Below, piece after piece: positions 8,101 through 18,206 of a stretch of DNA of 64,000 nt; position 1 is the first letter of the stretch, and the number at the start of each line of letters is the position of its first letter. Origin of the DNA: Pseudomonas gingeri. GTDB lineage: Bacteria; Pseudomonadota; Gammaproteobacteria; Pseudomonadales; Pseudomonadaceae. The DNA lies in contig NZ_JACAQA010000007.1 in assembly GCF_013385425.1 (NCBI RefSeq), positions 186,001 through 250,000 on the forward strand. The letters run 5' to 3'. A model generated the notes under the pieces. The model did no database searches and was not told where the DNA came from. It saw only the letters and a list, made by a program, of their open reading frames with translations. The position numbers and the translations under genes were made by a program.

Positions 8101-10902
8101 TTGGCCCTTCCCCCCGCGCAGGCCGTGCTTTTCGGCCCCTACCGGATCTACCCCGGACAACGCCTGGTCATGGAGGGCGATCAGCGCCTGCGCCTGGGGC
8201 GGCTCGCCCTGGACATTCTGTTGATCCTGCTGGAGCACGCCGGGAATGTGGTCAGCAAGCAGCAATTGATCGCCCGAGTCTGGCCCAGAAGCGTTGTCGA
8301 AGACACCAATCTGCGCGTGCACATCGCCGCACTGCGCAAAGCCCTCGGCGACGGCCAGGCTGGCCAGCGCTACATCATCACGGTCGCTCAGCGTGGCTAC
8401 AGCTTTGTCGCGCCCGTCTCTCTCGAGACTATCGAGCAAAGCCCCGGGAGCGCCTCGGACGAGCCGAAGGGTCATAACCTGCCGATACGTCGCACCCGCA
8501 TGATCGGGCGTCACGCCTTGCTGGACAGCCTCGTGACACAACTGCCCGACCTGCGCTTCATCACCCTGGTCGGCCCCGGTGGCATCGGCAAGACCACCGT
8601 GGCGCTGCGCGTTGCCGAACAGCTGATCGGTCACTACCGCGACGGCATTCGACTGTTGGACCTGGCCCCTATCCACGACCCGCGGATGATCAGCGCTCAT
8701 CTGGCAACGCTGCTGGACCTGGCGCTGCATGACGGCGAGCCGATGAACTGCCTGGCGACGTGCCTGCGCGAGCGGCAGATGTTGCTGGTCATCGACAACT
8801 GCGAACACCTGGTCGATGCCATCGCGTTGCTTTGCGAAAGCATCCTGCGCGCGGCGCCACAGGTGCATATCCTGGCCACCAGCCGCGAGAGCCTGCGGGC
8901 CGAAGGCGAATTCGTGCAACGCCTGGAGTCGCTGGACTGCCCGCCACCCATCGCCACGCTCAACCGCACTCAGGCCTTGGGCTTTTCGGCTTTGCAATTG
9001 TTCGTCGAGCGGGCGATGGCCAGCCACGACAGTTTTGAATTGGCCGACCACGAGTTGCCGATGGCGATCGAAGTCTGCCGGCGCCTGGACGGTATTCCCT
9101 TGGCGATCGAGCTGGCGGCGGCGCAAGTGGCCAACCTGGGGATCGAGGGATTGCTGACGCAACTGCAAGGCAGTTTTCGCCTGCTGACCCAGGGCTCCCA
9201 TACGACACTGGGCCGTCATCAGACCTTGCGTGCCACACTGGATTGGAGCTTCGAACTGCTCAATGCCTGCGAGCAGGCCTGTCTGCGCCGGCTGGGCATC
9301 TTCAGGGGAGGATTCACCCTGGCATCGGCGGCGGCGGTGATCGTCGGCGAACATATCGCTCCCGACCGGGTTTTTGCCTCGATCACCCAACTGGTGGCCA
9401 AGTCCCTGCTGAACGTGGAAGTCGGTGACGAGGAGGTGTTTTATCGCCTGCTGGACACCACCCGCAGCTACGCCCTGGAAAAACTCGACCAGGCCGCCGA
9501 GCTGGCGGAGGTCCGCGAGCGTCACGCCGAACGTTGCCTGGCCTTGATGCACCAGGCTCAAGAGGACTGGGAACTGACCCTGTCCGAGCTATGGATCGAA
9601 CGTTACGCCCGAGGCCTGGAAGACATCCGCGCGACACTCGACTGGGGCTTGAAGGGCGATGGTCCGTCTTTGTTGGCAATCCGTTTGACAGCCGCCTCGA
9701 CGCCGCTGTGGCAGGAACTGTCGCTACTCAAGGAACACGGAGGGTATGTACGCAAGGCTCTGGCACGGCTGGAGGCGGCCGCGCAACCCTGCCCTCGCTT
9801 GACCATGGCCCTCAAGCTCGCCCTCGGCAGCTCCTGCTACCACGCCCAGGGCGGGACCGCCGAAACGGTCGACGCCTTCGTGAGCGCCCACGCCCTGGCC
9901 GAAAGCTGCGCCGATGTGGCCGGCCAGCTCCGGGCGGTATCCGGGCATATGGCGGTCAACCTCAGTTGCGGCCACTACCAACAGGCCCTGGAGCAAAGCC
10001 GGCAGTTCGACCGCTTGGGTCTGCTCGGCAACGGGACCGCCGCGATGTCCCTCAGCACCCATCGCTTGCGGGTGCTGGCCCTGCACTTTGCCGGGGACCA
10101 GCCACAAGCGCGGGAGAATGCCGAGCAAGTCATCCAGCGCATGACCCAGAGCGGCCACCTCAATCGCTTTACCCGCGGCTTTGGCGTGCAATACGACCAG
10201 AGCGTCGCCGCCCTGACGATCCTGGCGCGGATCCTCTGGCTGCAAGGCCATCCGGAAAAAGCCTGGCACACGGCTCGCCAGGCCCTGGATATCGCGATCC
10301 AGATCAACCACGGCACCTCCATCTGCTACACCCTGGCGCTGTCCGGCTGCCTGATCGCCCACTACAACGGCGACACCGGGACGGCCCGTGAACTGTTGCG
10401 CCAGTTGCTGGAGCAGGCACAGAAGCACTCGGTGCTGCTGTTCTACACCTGGGCCCGGCGCTATGCCCAGGTGATCGATAGCGGCGCTGAGTACTCGTCG
10501 CCGCCACCCGGCACCGGGCTGATCAAGGACATCATGGTGACCCTGGACACCGGCTTTCTCGATGACGCCTTGCTGGAACGCGCCGAAACCGGCATGGCCG
10601 GCTGGAGTACGGCGGAAATCCTTCGAGCCAGGGCCAATACGCTGCTGACAGCCAACCGCACGAACGCGGCCGAGACGGTTCTGCTCAAGGCGCTGGCCGT
10701 AGCAAAAGCCCAGGGTGCACTGGCCTGGGAGCTACGTAGCGCCACCTCACTGGCACAGCTTTGGCAGCGCCAGGGTCACTTCCAGCAAGCTCATGAGCTG
10801 CTCGCCCCACTCTACGCCCGATTCACCGAAGGCTTTGCCACACCGGACCTAACCAAAGCTCGTCAGTTGCTCGACGAATTGCAACGGCACCGTGCCCCGT
10901 GA
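8101..10902 (+). CDS. Winged-helix/STAND ATPase regulator with C-terminal repeats
   Basis: About 933 residues. I chose the TTG at 8101 because AGAGGAG ends 7 bases before it; a TTG at 8074 would place that site inside the gene. Residues ~1-105 form an OmpR/ToxR-type winged helix (RALGDG-like loop, QRGYSFVAPV). Residues ~130-430 are a NB-ARC/STAND ATPase: Walker A GPGGIGKTTVALR, Walker B MLLVIDNCEHL, sensor TSRE and the GLPLAIELAAA-like motif (here GIPLAIELAAA). The remaining ~480 residues are helical and resemble TPR-like repeats. Such proteins are ATP-switched transcription activators. A truncated paralogue converges on it at 10849-12345. The inducer and targets are unknown; the divergent hydrolase operon is the nearest candidate. 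Confidence 0.85.
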   Translation: MALPPAQAVLFGPYRIYPGQRLVMEGDQRLRLGRLALDILLILLEHAGNVVSKQQLIARVWPRSVVEDTNLRVHIAALRKALGDGQAGQRYIITVAQRGYSFVAPVSLETIEQSPGSASDEPKGHNLPIRRTRMIGRHALLDSLVTQLPDLRFITLVGPGGIGKTTVALRVAEQLIGHYRDGIRLLDLAPIHDPRMISAHLATLLDLALHDGEPMNCLATCLRERQMLLVIDNCEHLVDAIALLCESILRAAPQVHILATSRESLRAEGEFVQRLESLDCPPPIATLNRTQALGFSALQLFVERAMASHDSFELADHELPMAIEVCRRLDGIPLAIELAAAQVANLGIEGLLTQLQGSFRLLTQGSHTTLGRHQTLRATLDWSFELLNACEQACLRRLGIFRGGFTLASAAAVIVGEHIAPDRVFASITQLVAKSLLNVEVGDEEVFYRLLDTTRSYALEKLDQAAELAEVRERHAERCLALMHQAQEDWELTLSELWIERYARGLEDIRATLDWGLKGDGPSLLAIRLTAASTPLWQELSLLKEHGGYVRKALARLEAAAQPCPRLTMALKLALGSSCYHAQGGTAETVDAFVSAHALAESCADVAGQLRAVSGHMAVNLSCGHYQQALEQSRQFDRLGLLGNGTAAMSLSTHRLRVLALHFAGDQPQARENAEQVIQRMTQSGHLNRFTRGFGVQYDQSVAALTILARILWLQGHPEKAWHTARQALDIAIQINHGTSICYTLALSGCLIAHYNGDTGTARELLRQLLEQAQKHSVLLFYTWARRYAQVIDSGAEYSSPPPGTGLIKDIMVTLDTGFLDDALLERAETGMAGWSTAEILRARANTLLTANRTNAAETVLLKALAVAKAQGALAWELRSATSLAQLWQRQGHFQQAHELLAPLYARFTEGFATPDLTKARQLLDELQRHRAP

Positions 10903-12345
10903 TGCCCAATGTGCCGGGCTGAAGTAGCGGGCGTAGCGCATTTCAAACGCCCGCAGCAGTCCGCCGCGCTCAAGCTTTTCCAGAGCGAAGGCGCGGGTGG
11001 TGTTGAGCAACCGGTAACGTGTCACGCCGTTGCGCTGTTCGACCGACAACAGCGATTTGCGCGCCAGGCGTTCCACCACGTCCACCAGACTGGTGGGGCG
11101 CAGTACCGCACAGCTGATGGCGCCGACGGCAGCCTCCAGGGTAAAGGCCATTTTGAACACCGCCAGACCCTGCAACACGGTTTGCTCCAGCGGGCTGAGG
11201 CGCTGATAACTCCAGTCCAATGCGGACTTGAGGGTCTGATGCCGTGGAACGGCGGTACGCCGGCCTTGGGTCAGCAGTTGCAGGCAGTTGCCCAATTGGG
11301 CTTGCAGTCCCACCAGTGCCAGCGCATCGATCTGCGCCGCCGCCAACTCGATGGCCAACGGCAAGCCATCGAGTCGACGGCAGATTTCGCGCACGGCCCG
11401 GAGGTCCCGCTCGCGCAAGCAAAAGGCTGGCTGACGGGCTCGGGCCCGACTGACAAACAGCTGCACTGCCGAATAGCCCATGACATCGGCCACACTGTGC
11501 AACGCCGATGTGGGCGGAACGACCAGGGGCGGCACGTGCAGCACTGTTTCAGCCAGTGCCCGCAGCGGTTCGCGGCTGGTGACCAGGATCGACAGCCGTG
11601 GCGCCGAAACCCGCAATCTCTCGACGACTGCTCGACAGCCTTCGAGCAGATGCTCGCAATTATCGAACACCAGCAAGGCGTGCCATGACCTCAGGGCGTC
11701 CACACCGCCGTCCAATTCAAGGGTGTGCGCCAGATACCCGATGATCCGCGCGGGATCATCGATTGCCGCAAGATCAATCATCCAGACACCGTCGCGGTAG
11801 TGCTGCAGCAGCAATTCAGCCACACGCAACGCCACGCTGGTCTTGCCGATGCCGGCAGGGCCGGCCAGGGTCATGAAACGGTGGACGGGCAACTGCCGGA
11901 CCACACTGCCGAGCATCGCGTCTCGACCGATGACGGGGGTCAGCCGCGCAGGCAGGTTGTGCTGGCGCTTGGGAGAAATGTCGATCGCGACCGCCGTACC
12001 ATGCGCCATCCGCTGCACCGGGGCGATAAAGACGTAACCACGCTGGGGAACGTTGACGATGTAGCGTTGCCCCTCCCGGCCGTCACCGAGGGCCCGACGC
12101 AGGGCGGCGATGTGCACCCGCAGATTGATTTCCTCGACCACCGAGGTCGGCCAGACCCGCGCAATAAGCTCCTCCTTGCCGACCACATTGCCGGCGCGCT
12201 CGACCAGCACCTGGAGAATGTCCAGCGCCCGCCCGCCCATGCGCAGGGGCCTGTCACCGTCGAGAATCAACCTTTGCCAGGGGTGGAACATATAGGGACC
12301 GAAGCGCAGCGGCCCATCGCGGTTTAAGTCTCTGAGGTCGTTCAT
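10849..12345 (-). CDS. Short winged-helix/STAND ATPase regulator (paralogue)
   Basis: 498 residues. It is clearly paralogous to the gene on the facing strand: the same OmpR-type winged helix (INLRVHIAALRRALGDG; QRYIVNVPQRGYVFIAPV), Walker A GPAGIGKTSVALR, Walker B ALLVFDNCEHLL, TSREPLR and GLPLAIELAAAQ. It ends soon after the ATPase/winged-helix module and lacks the ~480-residue repeat domain of its partner. Its last 18 codons and stop overlap the tail of that gene by 54 bases, tail to tail. A shorter form may act as a repressor or partner of the long form, but that is inference. Confidence 0.85.
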   Translation of the reverse strand: MNDLRDLNRDGPLRFGPYMFHPWQRLILDGDRPLRMGGRALDILQVLVERAGNVVGKEELIARVWPTSVVEEINLRVHIAALRRALGDGREGQRYIVNVPQRGYVFIAPVQRMAHGTAVAIDISPKRQHNLPARLTPVIGRDAMLGSVVRQLPVHRFMTLAGPAGIGKTSVALRVAELLLQHYRDGVWMIDLAAIDDPARIIGYLAHTLELDGGVDALRSWHALLVFDNCEHLLEGCRAVVERLRVSAPRLSILVTSREPLRALAETVLHVPPLVVPPTSALHSVADVMGYSAVQLFVSRARARQPAFCLRERDLRAVREICRRLDGLPLAIELAAAQIDALALVGLQAQLGNCLQLLTQGRRTAVPRHQTLKSALDWSYQRLSPLEQTVLQGLAVFKMAFTLEAAVGAISCAVLRPTSLVDVVERLARKSLLSVEQRNGVTRYRLLNTTRAFALEKLERGGLLRAFEMRYARYFSPAHWASRGTVPLQFVEQLTSFG

Positions 12346-12531
12346 GCACGCTCACGTGCTGAAAACCTGGTCCGGCCCAAAGGTACTGCATGCTCCGTTG
12401 CGCGCGTTGCCCCAGGTTCCCGCACCTCCATGGCTAAAATTCATGGGTATCTTGGCAGGCATGGGTGACGGTACAACCACCACGGGAGGAGCGCTACGGC
12501 CATCCCAGTGCGCGGGACGGACAAGAGCGCT

Positions 12532-13482
12532 CTAGCTGAACTGTTCGCGGTACTGGCTGGGGGTCAGGCCGAGTTTCTCACTGAACAGAAAGCGCATGTG
12601 CCGTACGCTGCCGAAGCCGCTTTTGTAGGCCACGGTCTTAAGTGGCAAGTCGCTGGTTTCCAGCAGACGCCTGGCGCAATCGATGCGTGCATTTTGCACA
12701 AACGCCATCGGCGTCATGTTCACTTCCCGGGTAAAGATCCGGGCAAAATGCCGCGCACTCATATTCGCCAGCCCGGCCATGCGTTCGACGCTGAAGCTTT
12801 CATCGAGGTGTTCGAGCACATGATGCTGAACCCGGGTGACCGGGGTTTCATGGGGTGACACCGCCGCCATCAACGGACTGTACTGCGCCTGTCCGCCCTG
12901 GCGCGTCATCGCCACCAGCAATACCTTGGCCACGTCCTGGGCGACTTTCTTGCCGTGGTCCCGGGCGACCACCGCCAAGGCCAGGTCAATGCCGGCAGTG
13001 ACGCCGCCAGAGGTGATCAGGTTGCGGTCCTGGACGTAAATCTGATCGGTCTCCACCGTCGCCTTGGGGAAAGCCTTGATCAACCGTTCCGTATAGTGCC
13101 AATGAGTCGTCACGCGATAGCCATCCAGTAAACCGGCATGCCCCAGCACGAAGGCCCCCGTGCAGATCGAGCCATAACAGATCACCCGCCGGACAGCGTC
13201 CTGGAGCCAGGCGAGCAGCGACGGATTTTTTTCGTTATAGGCGCCGGGGCCGCCAGGCACCAGCAACAGGTCATAGCCCCCATCCGCCTGATCGATGTGC
13301 GTGTCAGCCTGTACCCGGACACCATTGGAAGCCCGCACCGCCTCGTGCTCAGTGCCAATCAGCGACAGCTGATAGTGGTCGTCCGGCCCCAGATAACGAT
13401 TGGCGATGGAAAACACCTCCATGGGCCCGGCCATGTCGAGCAGGAGAAAGTCCGGGAACAGCACCATCGCCACTGTTTTCAT
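12532..13482 (-). CDS. GlxA-type AraC family regulator (DJ-1/PfpI fusion)
   Basis: 316 residues. Residues ~1-180 are a DJ-1/PfpI-like domain (LLVPGGPGAYN; elbow SICTGAFVLGHAGLL with the conserved Cys), and residues ~215-316 hold two AraC helix-turn-helix motifs (MAGLANMSARHFARIFTRE; TVAYKSGFGSVRHMRFLFSEK). This is the layout of GlxA, CdhR and ArgR-type regulators, which in pseudomonads control quaternary amine and amino acid catabolism. No catabolic operon is adjacent; the divergent neighbour is a pirin gene. The ribosome site is weak. The ligand cannot be assigned. Confidence 0.9.
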   Translation of the reverse strand: MKTVAMVLFPDFLLLDMAGPMEVFSIANRYLGPDDHYQLSLIGTEHEAVRASNGVRVQADTHIDQADGGYDLLLVPGGPGAYNEKNPSLLAWLQDAVRRVICYGSICTGAFVLGHAGLLDGYRVTTHWHYTERLIKAFPKATVETDQIYVQDRNLITSGGVTAGIDLALAVVARDHGKKVAQDVAKVLLVAMTRQGGQAQYSPLMAAVSPHETPVTRVQHHVLEHLDESFSVERMAGLANMSARHFARIFTREVNMTPMAFVQNARIDCARRLLETSDLPLKTVAYKSGFGSVRHMRFLFSEKLGLTPSQYREQFS

Positions 13483-13705
13483 GGGTTTTAACTCATTGAT
13501 ATAAAAAGAATAGAAGCTTCACGCCGACATAGGACAGTATGACCGGATATGGCAAGAACGGCGGCCGAGAATACGTGATTTCCCGCACAAAACTGTCAAC
13601 CTGAAAGAGACAATGTTTCAACTTCCATCTACTTATTGCTCCCATCGGTAAACATTAACCTTCTCCTCACTCGGACGAATTCTCGTCCCTACGGGAGATC
13701 TCATC

Positions 13706-14428
13706 ATGCTGACCCTTCGCAAAGCCTCTGAGCGTGGCGCCGCCAATCACGGCTGGTTGAAGTCGTTCCATACCTTTTCCTTCGCCAATTACCGCAACCC
13801 GCGGGAGCAGGGTTTTTCCGACCTGCTGGTGATCAACGACGACCGGGTGGCCGCCGGCAAGGGTTTCGGTCAACACCCGCACCGGGACATGGAGATTTTC
13901 TCCTATGTGCTCGAAGGCGCCCTGGAACACAAGGACACCCTGGGCACCGGTTCGGTGATCCGCCCCGGCGACGTGCAACTGATGAGCGCCGGCAGTGGCG
14001 TGGCCCATAGCGAGTACAACCACTCGGCCAACCGGCCGGTGCACTTCCTGCAAATCTGGATCGTGCCGGACGTCGTCGGCGCCAAACCGCGTTATCAGCA
14101 AGAGCACTTCAGTACTCAGAAAAAACGCGGTCGGCTGCAATTGATCATCTCGCCTGACGGGGCCAACGGCTCACTGAGCGTGCGTCAGGATGCGCGGGTT
14201 TATGCCGCGCTGATTGACGGCAAGGAAAGCGCCACCCTGGAGTTGGCCGCCGATCGCTATGCCTACGTGCATGTGGCCCGGGGCAATGTCGAACTCAACG
14301 GCGTGCAACTGCAGGAGGGCGATGGCGTGCGGGTTCGGGATGAACAGGTGCTGACCTTGAGCAATGGCGCGGATGCCGAAGTGCTGGTGTTCGACCTGCG
14401 CCCTCAAGAACTGCCGCAAATGCCATGA
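13706..14428 (+). CDS. Pirin family protein (YhhW-like)
   Basis: 240 residues from the ATG at 13706 with GGGAG upstream. It is a bicupin of the pirin family, with the iron-ligand motif HPHRDMEIFSYVLEG in the N-terminal cupin and the conserved start LRKASERG-(A)-NHGWLKSFHTFSFANY. Bacterial YhhW homologues can show quercetin 2,3-dioxygenase activity in vitro; the physiological substrate is uncertain. The gene is monocistronic, divergent from the GlxA-type regulator 223 bases away, and followed by a GC-rich hairpin. Confidence 0.92.
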   Translation: MLTLRKASERGAANHGWLKSFHTFSFANYRNPREQGFSDLLVINDDRVAAGKGFGQHPHRDMEIFSYVLEGALEHKDTLGTGSVIRPGDVQLMSAGSGVAHSEYNHSANRPVHFLQIWIVPDVVGAKPRYQQEHFSTQKKRGRLQLIISPDGANGSLSVRQDARVYAALIDGKESATLELAADRYAYVHVARGNVELNGVQLQEGDGVRVRDEQVLTLSNGADAEVLVFDLRPQELPQMP

Positions 14429-14437
14429 GTGCAGTGG

Positions 14438-14457
14438 GCCCGGGCCTGTGCCCGGGC
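14438..14457. terminator. Hairpin between convergent pirin and LysR genes
   Basis: GCCCGGGC-CTGT-GCCCGGGC, an eight-base-pair perfect GC stem in the 50-base gap between two convergent genes. It could end transcription from both sides, although T-tracts are poor. Confidence 0.55.
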
Positions 14458-14478
14458 TTCACCCATGTTGCCCATCAT

Positions 14479-15381
14479 TCACAATCCTTGGCTTGCCCAC
14501 TCCCTCACGGCCTGGGCAAACAATCTGAGCGCCATGGGCGGATGTCGATTGGCCGGGTAATACAGGCAGAGCCCAGGGTAGTAAGGGCTCCATTCCGGCA
14601 ACAGCTGAATCAGGCGCCCGGCCTCCACGTGCTCCGTCACTTGCGCCTCGGGCACCCAGGCCACACCGATACCCGCCAGGGCCGCCTCGACCATCAGGTT
14701 GAGGTTGTCCATGGTCATCGGACCGTCCACGTCGATGTTCGCGCTCCTGCCCAGATGCTCCAGGTCCCAGCGAAATAACGCTCCACTGGCAAAACGGAAA
14801 CGGATGCAACGGTGTTGCTTGAGGTCATGGGGCGCCTTGGGCGCCTCGTGGTGCTCAAGGTAGTCGGGCGATGCGACGGCCACAAAACGAATATCCGGGC
14901 CAAATCGCACCGCGATCATGTCCCGGGGCACGTCGTCGTGAAGACGGATACCCGCATCAAAACCATCGGCGACAATGTCCACTAGACGGCCGTCGGCAAT
15001 GCACTCGATATGGATCTGAGGGTTGGCGGCGAGAAAGCCCGGGATGACGTGGCGGATCAGTGGCCGAAAAGAGGATTCCGACGCACTGAGACGAATCGAG
15101 CCTGACGGTGTATTACGCGCCGAGGTGACTTCGTTCACCGCACTTTCCAGATCCCCTAGCAACGGCCTGACTCTCTGGAACAACTGATCCCCCGCTTCGG
15201 TCAGGGCGACGGATCGTGTTGTGCGGTTGAACAGGCGCAGCTCCAGGCGCGCCTCCAGGCCACGCATCGAATGACTGAGCGCCGACGGCGAAACCCCCAA
15301 TAGTCGCGCCGCACCACTGAAACTGCGTTGCTCGGCAATGGCAACGAACGCCGTCAACTCCGGTAATCCTGCACGAATCAT
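14479..15381 (-). CDS. LysR family transcriptional regulator
   Basis: 300 residues: N-terminal winged helix-turn-helix (FSGAARLLGVSPSALSHSMRGLEARLELRLFNRTTRSV), then the effector domain with GIRLHDDVP. It belongs to the group that often regulates a neighbouring aldo/keto reductase or oxidoreductase. It is transcribed divergently from the aldo/keto reductase at 15488 across a 106-base AT-rich gap, the classical LysR arrangement, so that gene is its likely target. Confidence 0.92.
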   Translation of the reverse strand: MIRAGLPELTAFVAIAEQRSFSGAARLLGVSPSALSHSMRGLEARLELRLFNRTTRSVALTEAGDQLFQRVRPLLGDLESAVNEVTSARNTPSGSIRLSASESSFRPLIRHVIPGFLAANPQIHIECIADGRLVDIVADGFDAGIRLHDDVPRDMIAVRFGPDIRFVAVASPDYLEHHEAPKAPHDLKQHRCIRFRFASGALFRWDLEHLGRSANIDVDGPMTMDNLNLMVEAALAGIGVAWVPEAQVTEHVEAGRLIQLLPEWSPYYPGLCLYYPANRHPPMALRLFAQAVREWASQGL

Positions 15382-15484
15382 TGATGAATCCCCCTCAATA
15401 GCACATGAAACCTCAGCCTAATTGTTGATATTTATACAGCAATTTAAGCTGCCTTCATTCATCCCATCGTTATGAAGGAGATAG

Positions 15485-16471
<987 letters not shown>

Positions 16472-16662
16472 GTCCGCGCCCACAAGAAAATTCACTTGAC
16501 TTAACGGTCATTAAATCAGCAATTAGTCTTCTGCCGGGTACTAGCGCCTTGGGCCCGGCGCTACCCTCCTCTCGCAGTTTGCGCATAAATCGTCGCTCAA
16601 GGAGGCAAAGGGCGCAGGCTTGATCTATTCATAAACTGACTAATGGATTAACTAGAGAGCCC

Positions 16663-18189
16663 ATGAAAGAGCAACCCCGGCGGCAGGCGATTTCTCACAC
16701 CTGGCAGATGCTTGCTCCTGCCGGTGTACTTTGCATCGCCCTGCTCACGGGCTGCGCCGTGGGCCCGGACTTTACCCGGCCCAGTGTCGCTAAAAATGCC
16801 GGTTATTCGCAGGAGAAACTGGCGACGACCACCGCCTCGGCGGACGTGGCAGACGGAGGTGCCGCGCAAAAGCTGGTCGAGGGCATGGATATTCCCGGCC
16901 AATGGTGGACGCTTTTTCGCTCGCCGACATTGAACGCGCTGGTGGAAGAGGCGCTGAAGGCCAATTCGGACGTGGCCGCCGCTCAAGCAGCCCTCCGCCA
17001 GGCCAATGAACTGGCTTATGCCGAGCAGTCTTCACTGTTTCCCTCCCTGAGTGGCAGTGCATCCAAGACACGGCAGCTGCCATCGACCGCCAATACCTTT
17101 GGTTCGCCCGCGCGGATTCTCACCGTCAATTCAGCATCGCTGAGCGTCTCTTACGACCCGGACGTATTCGGGGGCGGCCGACGCCAGATAGAATCCTCCA
17201 CGGCGCAGGCCGAGTATGAGCGCTACCAACTGGAGGCGACTTACCTCACGCTGACCTCCAATGTCGTCAACACCGCCGTGACCCTGGCTTCCCTGCGCGA
17301 TCAGGTGACGGCCACCCAGGCAATCATTCGCCTGCAGAGCGATCAGCTCGATCTCCTGCAGTCGCAGCGGCGGCTGGGGGCGATCGCCAATACCGATGTG
17401 CTCACGCAGCAGGCGGCACTGGCCCAAACCCGCGCGACCTTGCCGCCCTTGCAAAAGCAGCTCGCCCAGACCCGTAATCAGTTGATGGCCTATCTCGGCC
17501 GCTTTCCCAATCAGGATCAGGGGGAGAGTTTCGACCTGGCCTCCCTCCATCTGCCCGAGCAGTTGCCGCTCAGCCTGCCCTCGACCATCGTCGAGCAGCG
17601 ACCCGATGTGCGCTCCGCCGAAGCGCAACTGCACCAAGCCAGCGCCAATATCGGCGTGGCCGTTGCCAATCAACTGCCGCAATTCAGCATCAGCGGAACA
17701 CTGGGCTCCAGTGCGCTGGGTGGCACCCGGCTGTTTTCGTCGGGCACGGGATTCTGGAGTCTCGCAGGCTCAGTCAGCCAAACGATCTTTGACGCGGGCA
17801 CACTGGAGCATCGCAAGCAGGCCGCTGTGGCCGCCTACGATGAATCGGCGGCACGTTATCGCAGCACCGTGATCGCCGCCTTCCAGGATGTCGCCAACGC
17901 ACTCCGGGCACTGCAAGCGGACGCCGATACGCTCAACCAGCAGGTGCAAGCCGAACAGGCTGCCCACCAAAGCCTGGATCTGGCACAGGCGCAGTTCCGC
18001 CTTGGCGCCGTGGGTTACCTGAATCTGCTGACGGCGCAACAGAACTATCAGAACGCGGTACTCACCCGCGTCAAGGTGCAGAGCACCCGCTACAGCGACA
18101 CCACCGCCCTCTTCCAGGCACTGGGCGGCGGATGGTGGAACCGAACCGATGTGGCCCCTGCCTCCCTGGGCAGCCCCGACCGTTTTTGA
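16663..18189 (+). CDS. Outer-membrane factor lipoprotein of RND efflux (OprM/NodT type)
   Basis: 508 residues. The N-terminal signal ends in a lipobox LLTGC, so the mature protein starts at a lipidated cysteine near residue 27. Two OEP (TolC-like) repeats follow, with the family motifs AVGPDFTRP, WWTLF, AQAALRQANELAYAEQSS, LVEQRPDVRSAEAQL-like (here IVEQRPDVRSAEAQL) and YDPDVFGG. It forms the outer-membrane duct for the adaptor and pump encoded downstream (17 and 12 bases between genes). Upstream, 190 bases hold AT-rich repeats around TTAACGGTCATTAA that could be a regulator site. Confidence 0.93.
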   Translation: MKEQPRRQAISHTWQMLAPAGVLCIALLTGCAVGPDFTRPSVAKNAGYSQEKLATTTASADVADGGAAQKLVEGMDIPGQWWTLFRSPTLNALVEEALKANSDVAAAQAALRQANELAYAEQSSLFPSLSGSASKTRQLPSTANTFGSPARILTVNSASLSVSYDPDVFGGGRRQIESSTAQAEYERYQLEATYLTLTSNVVNTAVTLASLRDQVTATQAIIRLQSDQLDLLQSQRRLGAIANTDVLTQQAALAQTRATLPPLQKQLAQTRNQLMAYLGRFPNQDQGESFDLASLHLPEQLPLSLPSTIVEQRPDVRSAEAQLHQASANIGVAVANQLPQFSISGTLGSSALGGTRLFSSGTGFWSLAGSVSQTIFDAGTLEHRKQAAVAAYDESAARYRSTVIAAFQDVANALRALQADADTLNQQVQAEQAAHQSLDLAQAQFRLGAVGYLNLLTAQQNYQNAVLTRVKVQSTRYSDTTALFQALGGGWWNRTDVAPASLGSPDRF

Positions 18190-18206
18190 AACAGCGAGAA
18201 AAAACC

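Noticed and set aside
8077..9561. 494-codon minus-strand frame opposite the STAND regulator
   Set aside because: Antisense to clear winged-helix and Walker motifs; Gln/Asp-rich low-complexity translation.
12344..12535. Small + strand frame between the STAND and GlxA-type genes
   Set aside because: No ribosome site, Pro/Arg-rich, no recognisable family.
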